Below are positions 26,391 through 34,581 of a DNA stretch of 64,000 nt, piece after piece. Where the stretch lies: the NCBI RefSeq assembly GCF_003387075.1, contig NZ_QUMQ01000001.1:3720001-3784000 (forward strand), in the 5' to 3' direction. How positions within the stretch are numbered: the first letter of the stretch is position 1; every line of letters starts with the position of its first letter. This stretch comes from Asanoa ferruginea. GTDB taxonomy: Bacteria; Actinomycetota; Actinomycetes; Mycobacteriales; Micromonosporaceae. The translations under genes and the position numbers were made by a program. A model generated the notes under the pieces. That model was not told the origin of the DNA. It searched no databases and worked only from the letters and a program-made list of their open reading frames with translations.

Positions 26391-27479
26391 ATGAGCGTGG
26401 ACCGACTCGCGGGGCTGCTTGACGAGTACGGCGAGCTGGAGAAGCGGCTCGCCGACCCGGCGATCCACGCTGACCAGAACACGGCCCGGCGGGTCGGTCG
26501 CCGGTTCGCCGAGCTGACCCCGATCCGCAAGGCCAACGACGAGCTCGAGCAGGCCCGCGCCGACCTGATCGCCGCGCGCGAACTGGCCGCCGAGGACCCG
26601 TCGTTCGCCGGTGAGGTCGACGCCCTGGCGGCCACCATCCCGGCGCTCGAGGAGCGGCTCGCCGAGCTGCTCGCGCCGCGCGACCCGCACGACGCCAAGG
26701 ACGTGATCCTCGAGATCAAGGCCGGCGAGGGCGGCGAGGAGTCGGCGCTGTTCGCCGGCGACCTGCTGCGCATGTACAGCCGTTACGCCGAGCGGCACGG
26801 CTGGGTCACCGAAGTGATCGACGCGCAGGACTCCGACCTGGGCGGGGTGAAAGACGTGTCGCTGGCCATCAAGACCCGCGGCGTTCCCGAGGGCGGCAAC
26901 GGCGTCTGGTCGCGGCTCAAGTGGGAGGGCGGCGTGCACCGGGTGCAGCGCGTCCCGGTCACCGAGTCGCAGGGCCGGATCCACACCTCGGCGGCGGGCG
27001 TGCTGGTGCTTCCCGAGGCCGAAGACGTCGACGTGAGCATCGACCCGGGCGACATCCGGGTCGACGTGTTCCGGTCGTCGGGCCCCGGCGGTCAGTCGGT
27101 CAACACCACCGACTCGGCTGTCCGCATCACGCACCTGTCCACCGGCATCGTGGTGAGCTGCCAGAACGAGAAGAGCCAGCTCCAGAACCGGGAGCAGGCC
27201 ATGCGGATCCTGCGTGCCCGGCTGCTGGCCGCGGCGCAGGAACAGGCCGACGCGGCCGCGTCCGACGCACGCAAGGCGCAGGTGCGCACCGTCGACCGGT
27301 CCGAGCGGATCCGCACCTACAACTTCCCGCAGAACCGGATCAGCGACCACCGGATCGGCTACACCGCCTACAACCTCGACCTGGCCCTGGCCGGCGACCT
27401 CGACGGCGTGCTCGACGCGCTCAGCGAGGCCGACCGGGCCGCGCGGCTGGCGGGGGAGACCGAGCTATCCCGGCACTGA
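26391..27479 (+). CDS. prfA: Peptide chain release factor 1
   Basis: Recognises UAA and UAG stop codons and releases the finished protein. The 362-residue length is standard. The catalytic GGQ lies at residues 233-235 ([17 protein letters not shown]) and an N-terminal helical domain and the codon-reading domain precede it. The ATG at 26391 is preceded by GAAGGACAGG. In many bacteria prmC, which methylates this GGQ glutamine, follows directly; here five genes intervene. The last 15 bases overlap the convergent endonuclease V gene. Confidence 0.97.
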   Translation: MSVDRLAGLLDEYGELEKRLADPAIHADQNTARRVGRRFAELTPIRKANDELEQARADLIAARELAAEDPSFAGEVDALAATIPALEERLAELLAPRDPHDAKDVILEIKAGEGGEESALFAGDLLRMYSRYAERHGWVTEVIDAQDSDLGGVKDVSLAIKTRGVPEGGNGVWSRLKWEGGVHRVQRVPVTESQGRIHTSAAGVLVLPEAEDVDVSIDPGDIRVDVFRSSGPGGQSVNTTDSAVRITHLSTGIVVSCQNEKSQLQNREQAMRILRARLLAAAQEQADAAASDARKAQVRTVDRSERIRTYNFPQNRISDHRIGYTAYNLDLALAGDLDGVLDALSEADRAARLAGETELSRH

Positions 27480-27962
27480 CCGGGCCAACCGGTCGACCCG
27501 GCGCAGCGCGTCGGGGATCCGGTGCGCCCCGGCCATCGCACTGACCAACGCCGCCGCGTCTTCGACCGGGATGCCGGCCGCCGTCACGTAGAGCGGCCGC
27601 GCACCCGTGCCGCGGATGACCGGCGCGGCGTGTGTCGCCGACCGGAACGCGGTCTTGGCCACCCCGATCACCGGCTTGCCGATCTCGTCGTGCACGTGCG
27701 CACCGAGCCCGGGCCGGCCCGACGGGTCCAGGTCGACGTAGCCGTCGACCACGAGCAGGTCGACGGGCGCCAGGACGGCCCGGATCGCCGGCAGTTCGCG
27801 TTCGAAGAAGAAGCCCGGGCGGTAGGCCGGCACCGCGTCGACGACGGCCACCCGCTCCTCGACGACCGTGGCTAAGCGCGGGTCGGCGGCGACGACGAGA
27901 GCGGCCCGCGCGCCGCCCTCGTCGGGATAGTGCACGTCGACCGCGCCGTAGCGGGCGGTCAC
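27465..27962 (-). CDS. nfi: Endonuclease V, compact form
   Basis: Cleaves DNA (or RNA) next to deaminated adenine (inosine). At 165 residues it is shorter than E. coli Nfi (about 220), with the N-terminal part reduced. Catalytic landmarks align: the first Asp in [11 protein letters not shown], the Glu in [12 protein letters not shown], the Asp in [13 protein letters not shown], and the His in GLGAH followed by the family block [13 protein letters not shown]. The GTG start at 27962 overlaps the stop of the ClpN gene (GTGA), so the two are translationally coupled. Its 3' end overlaps prfA by 15 bases. Confidence 0.85.
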   Translation of the reverse strand: MTARYGAVDVHYPDEGGARAALVVAADPRLATVVEERVAVVDAVPAYRPGFFFERELPAIRAVLAPVDLLVVDGYVDLDPSGRPGLGAHVHDEIGKPVIGVAKTAFRSATHAAPVIRGTGARPLYVTAAGIPVEDAAALVSAMAGAHRIPDALRRVDRLARSVPG

Positions 27963-28651
27963 CCCTTGACGCGGTGCTGGAGACCGGCCAGCGCGGCCTG
28001 CGTGGTCTTCTTCGTGTCTTCGTAGTTGAGCCCGGCGTCGGTGAGCACCCGGCCGGCCACGCTGTCGGGCATCCGCAGCAGGCCGAGCAGCAGGTGCTCG
28101 GTGCCGACGTAGTTGTGGCCCAGGTCGAGGGCGCTCTGCGAGGTCTCCTCGAGCAGTTGCTTCGCGCCGCCGGAGAACGGCACGTGCTCGGGCACGCTGT
28201 CGACCGGCCCGGGCAGCCGGGCGGTGGCCGTCTCGGTCAGGGCGGCAGGGTCGCCGAGCACGCCGATCAGCTTGGCGGCCAGCGCCTCCCGCGCGTCGAG
28301 CAGCGCCACCAGCACGTGCTCGGGTTCGACGGACGGGTTGCGTCGTTCGCGGGCCAGGGCCTGCGCGGCCGTGACCACCCCCGCCGCGCGGGCGGTGAAG
28401 CGCGCGAACCGGCCCGTGCCCCGCTGCTGCGCGGCCTGTTTGGAGACGCCCATGGCGTCGCCGATCTGGCTCCACGAGGCGCCGTTTTCCCGGGCCGCCC
28501 GGATGAAGTGGTCGATGAGTTGGTCGCCGAGGTCGCCGAGTGCCCGGGCCCGCGCGCGGGCCTCGCCCACGCGGTCCACCGGGTCGGCGTCGGGTAGGTC
28601 CTGTTCCAACGCTCTGATCAGGTCGTCGACGCTGAGGTTGAAGGGTGCCAT
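27959..28651 (-). CDS. Clp N-domain protein with helix-turn-helix
   Basis: A 230-residue protein without ATPase or protease domain. Residues 35-80 hold a helix-turn-helix (ASWSQIGDAMGVSKQAAQQR); residues 85-230 carry two Clp N-type repeats (PEHVLVALLDA and TEHLLLGLLRM), which in ClpA/ClpC bind substrates or adaptors. It therefore looks like a transcription regulator that senses protein quality or a Clp partner. Two matching palindromes directly upstream suggest autoregulation. The stop overlaps the start of endonuclease V. Domain calls are firm; role is inference. Confidence 0.87.
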   Translation of the reverse strand: MAPFNLSVDDLIRALEQDLPDADPVDRVGEARARARALGDLGDQLIDHFIRAARENGASWSQIGDAMGVSKQAAQQRGTGRFARFTARAAGVVTAAQALARERRNPSVEPEHVLVALLDAREALAAKLIGVLGDPAALTETATARLPGPVDSVPEHVPFSGGAKQLLEETSQSALDLGHNYVGTEHLLLGLLRMPDSVAGRVLTDAGLNYEDTKKTTQAALAGLQHRVKG

Positions 28652-28652
28652 A

Positions 28653-28699
28653 CGTCAATCATGGGTTGACGATCGCCATTCGTCAAGCCTGGGTTGACG
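28653..28699. promoter_or_regulatory. Two tandem CGTCAA-N7-TTGACG operators
   Basis: CGTCAA-N7-TTGACG occurs at 28653-28671 and again at 28681-28699, 28 bp apart; the N7 spacers are also alike (TCATGGG and GCCTGGG). The first copy touches the start codon of the ClpN-HTH gene and covers its ribosome-site region; the second lies where its promoter should be. The 7-base spacing is like that of HspR sites (HAIR), but the arms differ. Confidence 0.7.
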
Positions 28700-28745
28700 C
28701 TGAAAGTCGCCACCATTGTCCAGTTATGCGGTTAATGTGACTGGT

Positions 28746-30212
28746 GTGAAGTGGTTTCGGATCGCCGCCGCTTCCCTGCCGGTGGGGCTGCTGCTCGTGC
28801 TGCCCGGGCTGGCGCTGGCGGCGCCGCTGCCGACCACCGCCAACATCGCGGTGACGGACAAGGTGACGCCGGCGGTGGTGCGGCCCGGCCAGGACGCCAC
28901 GCTCACCGTCACCGCCCGCAACGCGGGCTTTCTACCAGCGGACGGGGTACGCGTCGCGGTGCCCCTGCCGGCCCGGCTGGCCGTGACCCGGGCGACCGCC
29001 GGCCGCGGCGCCTTCGACGGTCTGGTGTGGACCGTCGGCGCGCTGCCGGTGGGCGCCACCGCGACGCTGACGCTGCTGGTCCGGGGCGCCGAGCCGGCGA
29101 CCGCCACGGTCGCGGCCGCGCTTGTCGCCTCGACACCGGCCGACGGCGACGACCGCGACGACCTGGCCACCGCCGCGCTGAAGGTCGACGGCACGAAGGG
29201 GCGGGCCGACCTGGCCCTCGCGGCGCGGGTCGAGCCGGGCAAGGCCGAGGTGGGCGACCCGGTGACCTACGCGGTCACGATCACCAACAAGGGCCCCGAC
29301 CCGGCGGCCGGCGTGGAGGTGGCCGACCCGGTGCTGACCGGGAGCGTGCTGACCTCGGCGGCGTCGGTCGGCACGGTGACCGGGGCGGCCCCGGCGGGCG
29401 GGCCGGTCGCGACCGCGGCCCGCTGGCGGGTCGGCACCCTGGCCGCCGGTGCGAGTGCGACCTGGACGGTCCGGGCGCCCGCCACCGTGGCGTGGCGGGG
29501 CAACCCGGGCCTGCTGGTCAGCCAGAGCAGCGCGGCCGACCCGGTGCCGGCCGACAACGTCGCGCGCATCGCACCGGCGGTGGCCGCCGCCAACCTCACC
29601 CTCACCCGCGACGTCAGCAACCTGACCCCGACGCTCGGCGGGGAGGTCGAGGTCACGCTCACCGCCGCCAACGCCGGGCCCGACCTGGCCCGCCAGGTGA
29701 CCGTCGCCGACCCGCTCGGCCGGGGGCTGGTCTTCGAGTCGGCGCGCTACGCGGCCGGAGGTTATGACGAGGAGAGCGGCCGGTGGGTGATCGGCGATCT
29801 GGCGGCCGGCACCGAGCAAACGCTGACGCTGCTGGCCCGGGTCGCGGCGACCGGGTCGATACCGAGCCGCGCGACGATCGAGGGCACCCCGCGCGACCCG
29901 GACCTCGCCGGCAACACGGTCGAGACGGTGCTGACGGCCGGCGGTGACCCGCCCGCACCGGCGGTGCAGTTCCGGGCTGGCTTTCCCCTGCCGTACACCC
30001 AGATCCGGCTCTCCATGGTGGAGGCGACGATCGTCGGCGGCCTGCTGTTCGCGGGCGGCGTGGTGTTGTTGCTGTTGCGGCGTGAGCCGCAGCCGGGGCC
30101 GCAGCCGGTCAGGACGCGGCCTTCGGGCGGCGCTTGGAGCGCAGCATCTCCCGGTCAGCGATCTCGAACGCCTGGCCCAGGGCGTCACGCAGCGCCGGAC
30201 CGGAGCCGTTGA
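28746..30212 (+). CDS. Secreted/anchored DUF11-repeat surface protein
   Basis: A 488-residue exported protein. GTG 28746 opens a signal peptide (VKWFRIAAAS..., hydrophobic core, cleavage near LALAAP). Three DUF11-type beta-sandwich repeats follow (about residues 32-140, 152-280 and 285-405), each with features such as ADLALAARVEPGKAEVGDPVTYAVTITNKGPD. A transmembrane helix (about 423-447) and a basic tail of about 40 residues end the protein. Such repeats form stalk-like surface proteins. An earlier TTG start at 28716 is possible. The last 104 bases overlap the 3' end of the diguanylate cyclase gene on the other strand. Confidence 0.83.
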   Translation: MKWFRIAAASLPVGLLLVLPGLALAAPLPTTANIAVTDKVTPAVVRPGQDATLTVTARNAGFLPADGVRVAVPLPARLAVTRATAGRGAFDGLVWTVGALPVGATATLTLLVRGAEPATATVAAALVASTPADGDDRDDLATAALKVDGTKGRADLALAARVEPGKAEVGDPVTYAVTITNKGPDPAAGVEVADPVLTGSVLTSAASVGTVTGAAPAGGPVATAARWRVGTLAAGASATWTVRAPATVAWRGNPGLLVSQSSAADPVPADNVARIAPAVAAANLTLTRDVSNLTPTLGGEVEVTLTAANAGPDLARQVTVADPLGRGLVFESARYAAGGYDEESGRWVIGDLAAGTEQTLTLLARVAATGSIPSRATIEGTPRDPDLAGNTVETVLTAGGDPPAPAVQFRAGFPLPYTQIRLSMVEATIVGGLLFAGGVVLLLLRREPQPGPQPVRTRPSGGAWSAASPGQRSRTPGPGRHAAPDRSR

Positions 30213-31656
30213 CCTCGGCGAAGCCGACACTGACACCGACCGGCGTGCCGGGGACCAGGGCGTGCCAGTCTTCGGCGGCCACCGCGATCGCGATCCGGCG
30301 GGCCACGTCGGCGGCCTCGGCCATCCCGGCGCCCGGCAGCACCACCACGAACTCGTCGCCGCCGTAGCGGGCCACGAAGTCGCCGCGCCGCATCACCCGG
30401 TGGATCACCCCGGCGATGCGCTGGAGCACCAGATCGCCCGAGTGGTGGCCGTGCTCGGTGTTGACCGCCTTGAAGCCGTCGAGGTCGCAGACGCCGATCA
30501 CGGCCCGCTCGCCGCGCGCGACCATCGCGGCCACGTAGCGCTCGAGTTGGCGCCGGTTGGGCAGCCCGGTCAGCGGGTCGGTGAGCGCCTCGCCGGCGTA
30601 TTGCGCGGCCGTGCGGCGCAGTTCCTCGCGCTCGATCTGGGCCGCGATGCCGTCGACGTAGACCGTCTGGAGCCGGTCGCTGCGCTGGGCGGCGAGCCGG
30701 AACGCGTGCCGGTCGGCCCGCTGCGCGGCGGCGTGGTCGCCGGCCCGGGCGAAGGTCAGGCTGCGCAACCGTTCCGGCTCGGCCGCGCCCAGCGTCTGCG
30801 GTGAGACGGTGACCGTGCCGAGCCGGGCCAGCGCCTCGATCGGCCGGCCGGACGCGATGGCCACGCAGACGTCGCCGAGTTGGCGCAGGTCGCGGGCACG
30901 GGCGCCGTCGCCGCCGGCGGCCAGCAGGGCGTGCACGTCGACGCCGGAGTCGACGGTTTCGCCGAGCGCGGCGCGGCGGGCGGCGGCGTAGCCGTAGGCG
31001 GTCACCGTGGACGGTCGCAACCGGACACCGCCGTCGGCGTTGAGGAACCGGTGGAGGTCGGCGCCGATGTCGCGGAGCACCCGCAGGCAGCCGTCGGAGT
31101 CGCCGGAGTGGTCGAGCGCGACGGCGTTGCGCAGCCGGATGCCGGGCGCGGCGAACAGTTCCTCGCGCAGCCCGGCGGCGGTGCCGATCTGCCGGGCCCG
31201 CTCGATCGCGCCCAGCGCGTACCCATGGAAGCTCAAATATGAATATGCCATCGCCAGGTCGTGCCAGCCCCAGGCGGTGTCGCCGTCGGGATCCTGCACC
31301 CGGGCCAGATAGCTGGCGCTCTGCACGAAGTGGGTGACGCAGCGGTCGAGCGCGCCCTGGTGGTGGGCGGCGAGCGCGGCGAGGGCGTGCGCGTGACCCA
31401 GCACATAGGGGTCGCCGGCCTCGCGGGCGGCTTCGAGGGCCCGGTCGACCGCGTTGGCGTATTCGGCGGTGCGGCCCAGGTTGAGCACGGCGGACAGGCG
31501 CTGGATCAGCGCGTCGGCGCGGGTGTGCGGCTCGGTGCTGGCGTCGAGAACCCGGTCGAGCACCACGCAGGCATCGGCCGAGCGGCTCTGCATCATCAGC
31601 GCGCGTGCCTCCCGCAGCGCGTCAACCTGGTCGGGGACCCGGTCGAGCCAAGCCAC
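30109..31656 (-). CDS. GGDEF diguanylate cyclase with helical sensor region
   Basis: Predicted cyclic di-GMP synthase of 515 residues, apparently cytoplasmic. The first two thirds are Ala-rich helical repeats resembling TPR; the GGDEF domain occupies about residues 355-510, beginning LTDPLTGLPNRRQLE. The active-site motif GGDEF is intact, and RRGD lies five residues before it, matching the RxxD product-inhibition site. The GTG at 31656 is chosen because AAGGGGG lies at the right distance; an in-frame TTG at 31698 would add 14 residues. It is divergent from prmC and converges on the DUF11 gene. Confidence 0.9.
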   Translation of the reverse strand: MAWLDRVPDQVDALREARALMMQSRSADACVVLDRVLDASTEPHTRADALIQRLSAVLNLGRTAEYANAVDRALEAAREAGDPYVLGHAHALAALAAHHQGALDRCVTHFVQSASYLARVQDPDGDTAWGWHDLAMAYSYLSFHGYALGAIERARQIGTAAGLREELFAAPGIRLRNAVALDHSGDSDGCLRVLRDIGADLHRFLNADGGVRLRPSTVTAYGYAAARRAALGETVDSGVDVHALLAAGGDGARARDLRQLGDVCVAIASGRPIEALARLGTVTVSPQTLGAAEPERLRSLTFARAGDHAAAQRADRHAFRLAAQRSDRLQTVYVDGIAAQIEREELRRTAAQYAGEALTDPLTGLPNRRQLERYVAAMVARGERAVIGVCDLDGFKAVNTEHGHHSGDLVLQRIAGVIHRVMRRGDFVARYGGDEFVVVLPGAGMAEAADVARRIAIAVAAEDWHALVPGTPVGVSVGFAEVNGSGPALRDALGQAFEIADREMLRSKRRPKAAS

Positions 31657-31708
31657 CAGGTGACCCCCTTCTGCAACCGTCGCCTGCTTGAGCGTCAATG
31701 ATTATCGC

Positions 31709-32623
31709 GTGACGGGCCGCCGACAACAGCCGACCGAAGGTACGACGATCCGCATCGCACCAATGATCGCCGATGCCACCGCAACGTTGGAATCCGCGGG
31801 GGTCGAATCGGCGCGAAACGACGCGGAGCTGCTCGCCGCCTTCGTTCTTGGCGTGTCCCGCGGCCGCCTGGCGCTGATCGACCGGGCCACTGCCGAGCAG
31901 CGCGACGCCTTCGTGCGCCTGGTGGCCCGGCGCCGCGACCGCGAACCATTGCAATACGTCATGGGTACGGCGGCCTTCCGCTACCTGGATGTCGCGGTCG
32001 GCCCGGGCGCCTTCGTGCCCCGGCCGGAGACCGAGCTCCTCGCCGGCTGGGGCGTCGACCTGGCCCGCGAGCTGACCGAGCCGGTAGTGGTCGACCTCTG
32101 CGCCGGCCCCGGCCCGATCGCGCTGTCGGTCGCGCACGAGGTGCCGACCGCGACGGTGTACGCCGTGGAGAAGTCGCCGGCCGCCCTGTCCTGGCTGCGC
32201 CGCAACGCCGCGGAACTGGCACCGCGCACCCACGTGGTGGCCGGCGACGTGACCGATCCGGCGCTGCTGCGCGACCTGCGCGGCGTGGTCGACGTGCTGC
32301 TCAGCAACCCGCCCTACGTTCCGGAGGGCACACCCGTCCCGCCGGAGGTGGCCCGGTTCGACCCGGCGACCGCGGTGTTCGGTGGGCCGGACGGGCTCAC
32401 CGTCGTGCGGCCGGTGATCGCGCGCGCCGCCGAGTTGCTGCGTCCCGGTGGCGGGCTGGCCATCGAGCACGATGAGGAGCACGCGACGGCGCTACCGGAA
32501 CTGCTGCGCGCCGACGGCCGGTTTGACCGGATTGAACGGCACGTGGATCTCACCGGCCGTCCTCGATTCACCACTGCCCGGCGCAGCACGGACACCGCGC
32601 CGTGGCAGACTGGCTCATCGTGA
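31709..32623 (+). CDS. prmC: Release factor glutamine methyltransferase
   Basis: Methylates the Gln of the GGQ motif in release factors. The 304-residue protein has an N-terminal helical domain (EQRDAFVRLVARRRDREPLQYVMG), FVPRPETELL, the S-adenosylmethionine motif VVDLCAGPGPIALSVA, and the catalytic NPPY (about residues 200-203, SNPPYVPEG). GTG 31709 is the preferred start; an ATG at 31763 is also possible. Its stop overlaps the next start (TGATG), so prmC, the YrdC protein and the phosphatase form one operon. Confidence 0.9.
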   Translation: MTGRRQQPTEGTTIRIAPMIADATATLESAGVESARNDAELLAAFVLGVSRGRLALIDRATAEQRDAFVRLVARRRDREPLQYVMGTAAFRYLDVAVGPGAFVPRPETELLAGWGVDLARELTEPVVVDLCAGPGPIALSVAHEVPTATVYAVEKSPAALSWLRRNAAELAPRTHVVAGDVTDPALLRDLRGVVDVLLSNPPYVPEGTPVPPEVARFDPATAVFGGPDGLTVVRPVIARAAELLRPGGGLAIEHDEEHATALPELLRADGRFDRIERHVDLTGRPRFTTARRSTDTAPWQTGSS

Positions 32624-33267
32624 TGCTCTATGACTGCCGGTCGATCGCCGACCGCGACCGGGGAATCGCCGCGGCGATCGAGGCGGTCAAATCCGGTGAG
32701 CTGGTGGTGCTGCCCACCGACACGGTCTACGGGCTGGGCGCCGACGCGTTCACGCCGCACGCGGTGTCGCAGTTGCAGACCACCAAGGGGCGCGACCGCG
32801 CCGCCGCGCCGCCGGTGATGGTCGGCTCCCGGCACACCCTCGACGGCCTGGTCTTCTCGCTGCCGCAGGCCGCCCGCGACCTGGTCGAGGCGTTCTGGCC
32901 GGGCCCGCTGACGATCATCATCGAGCACTCGCCGACGCTCCAGTGGGACCTGGGCGAGACCGGCGGCCAGATCGCCGTGCGCATGCCGCTGCACCCGGTG
33001 GCCCTCGAGGTGCTGCGCGAGACCGGCCCGATGGCGGTGCTCGCCGCCAACAAGGCCGGCCGGCCCGCGCCGACGACCGCCGAAGAGGCCCGCGAGCAAC
33101 TCGACTACGCCGTCCGGGTCTACCTGGAGGCCGGCCCGAGCGCCGACCCGGTGCCCAGCGCGATGGTCGACGTGACCGGTGACGTGCCCCGCCTGCTCCG
33201 CGAGGGCGGCATCCCGATCGAGAAGCTGCGCGACGTCGTCCCCGGCCTGGTCGGCCCGGAGCGGTGA
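32623..33267 (+). CDS. L-threonylcarbamoyladenylate synthase (Sua5/YrdC/TsaC family)
   Basis: Makes threonylcarbamoyl-AMP for the t6A modification of tRNAs that read ANN codons. The 214-residue protein has the YrdC fold: VLPTDTVYGLGADA, TTKGRDRAAAPPVMV (the KxR motif), FWPGPLTIII and IAVRMPLHP. The usual SxN motif reads AANKAG, so its Ser is missing. It overlaps prmC by one base and the phosphatase gene by four. The pairing of prmC with this gene is conserved in bacteria. A second YrdC paralogue lies 655 bp downstream. Confidence 0.87.
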   Translation: MLYDCRSIADRDRGIAAAIEAVKSGELVVLPTDTVYGLGADAFTPHAVSQLQTTKGRDRAAAPPVMVGSRHTLDGLVFSLPQAARDLVEAFWPGPLTIIIEHSPTLQWDLGETGGQIAVRMPLHPVALEVLRETGPMAVLAANKAGRPAPTTAEEAREQLDYAVRVYLEAGPSADPVPSAMVDVTGDVPRLLREGGIPIEKLRDVVPGLVGPER

Positions 33268-33884
33268 CCGTGCCGCCGTTCACCGTCCTGCACGTGTGCA
33301 TGGGCAACATCTGCCGGTCGCCGATGGCCGAGCGGCTGCTCGCGCTCGCGGTCCAGCAGCGGTTGTCGCGCGCGGCGGCGGACGTCGCCGACCCGGGAGC
33401 GCTGGTGCTCAGCCACAGCGCCGGCACCGGCGGCTGGCACGACGGCGAGGAGATGAACCCACCGGCGGCCCGGCAGGTGCGCGCCCGCGGTGGCGACCCG
33501 GCCGGTTTCGCCGCCCGCAAGCTGCTCTCGGAGCACATCGACGCGGCCGACCTGGTGCTCACCGCGACCGCCGACCAGCAGGACTACGTGGTCGCCCTGC
33601 GCGGCGACGCCGAACAGCGCACGTTCGTCCTCGGCGAATTCGGCCGCCTGCTGCCGATGGTCGACCCGGCCACGCTGCCCGACGGCGGAAACACCCCCGA
33701 CGCGGTGTACGCCCGGGGCGTCGCGCTGGTCGCCGCCGTCGACACGGCCCGCCGGGGCGCCGCACCACTGGCCGCCGACGACCTCGACGACCCGTGGGGG
33801 CGCGGCGACCAGACGTTCAGCCGGGTGGCCGACGAGATCGAAGAGACCGTCGTGCCGCTCGCCCGCCTGCTCATCGCGGTATGA
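33264..33884 (+). CDS. Low-molecular-weight protein tyrosine phosphatase
   Basis: A 206-residue phosphatase of the arsenate-reductase/LMW-PTP fold. The catalytic loop C-X5-R is CMGNICRS (about residues 12-19, preceded by VLHV), and the general-acid Asp is in DDPWGRG near residue 175. It is longer than typical 150-160-residue enzymes by an internal insert. GTG 33264 overlaps the previous stop, so it is translationally coupled to the YrdC gene. A substrate cannot be assigned. Confidence 0.9.
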   Translation: MTVPPFTVLHVCMGNICRSPMAERLLALAVQQRLSRAAADVADPGALVLSHSAGTGGWHDGEEMNPPAARQVRARGGDPAGFAARKLLSEHIDAADLVLTATADQQDYVVALRGDAEQRTFVLGEFGRLLPMVDPATLPDGGNTPDAVYARGVALVAAVDTARRGAAPLAADDLDDPWGRGDQTFSRVADEIEETVVPLARLLIAV

Positions 33885-33921
33885 GGCCTGTGGCCTCAGG
33901 TCTTCGGTTGAAGGGAAAGAC

Positions 33922-34581
33922 ATGGTCAACGCTCGCTGGCTCGCGCCGGGATCGCCGTCCGGCCTGCTCAGGCTCGCCGACGCGGAGCTGGTCGCGGGCG
34001 TGCTCGCGGATGGCGGGCTCGCCGTGCTGCCCACCGAGACCGGCTACATGCTCGCCGCCGCCGCGACCATCGAGGCGTCGGTCGAGCGGGTGTTCCGGGC
34101 CAAGCGCCGCGACCTCGCCCACCCGATGCACATCGCCTGCGCGTCGCTGGAGATGGCCGCGCACTACGGGGTGCTGACCCCCGATGCCCGCCGGGTGATC
34201 GGCGCGTTCACGCCCGGCCCGCTGACCGTCGTCGTCGAGCACACCAGCGAGCTGCCCCGCCGGCTGGTGACCCACGAGGGCACGGTCGGGATCCGGGTTC
34301 CCGACCACCCGGCGACGCTTCAGGTGATCGCGGCGGCCGGCGTGCCGGTGACCGCGACCAGCCTCAACCCGTCCGGCGCGGAGTCGCGCCCGGTCGACGC
34401 CGACGTGCTCGCCGAGCTCGAGTGGGACGAAGACGAAGCCGTGCCGGTGGTGGTCGACCACGCCTCGATCCGGCACACGCTGGCCTCGACGCTGGTTTCG
34501 CTCACCGGTCCGGATGGTCCGCGGGTGCTCCGTGAAGGCCCGGTCTCGGCGGCGCAGGTGCGGGCGACCCTGGCTCAGTAG
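33922..34581 (+). CDS. Second YrdC-domain (Sua5/YciO/YrdC) protein
   Basis: A 219-residue YrdC-fold protein: LAVLPTETGYMLAAAATIEASVERVF, AKRRDLAHPMHIACAS (KxR), FTPGPLTVVVEHT, GIRVPDHP, and TSLNPSGAES (SxN intact). It therefore keeps the motif that the first paralogue has changed. It may be the true threonylcarbamoyl-AMP synthase, or have a different substrate; the classic TDTVYGLG loop reads TETGYML. ATG 33922 follows AAGGGAAAG. The 3' end overlaps the convergent SDR gene by 80 bases. Confidence 0.82.
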   Translation: MVNARWLAPGSPSGLLRLADAELVAGVLADGGLAVLPTETGYMLAAAATIEASVERVFRAKRRDLAHPMHIACASLEMAAHYGVLTPDARRVIGAFTPGPLTVVVEHTSELPRRLVTHEGTVGIRVPDHPATLQVIAAAGVPVTATSLNPSGAESRPVDADVLAELEWDEDEAVPVVVDHASIRHTLASTLVSLTGPDGPRVLREGPVSAAQVRATLAQ

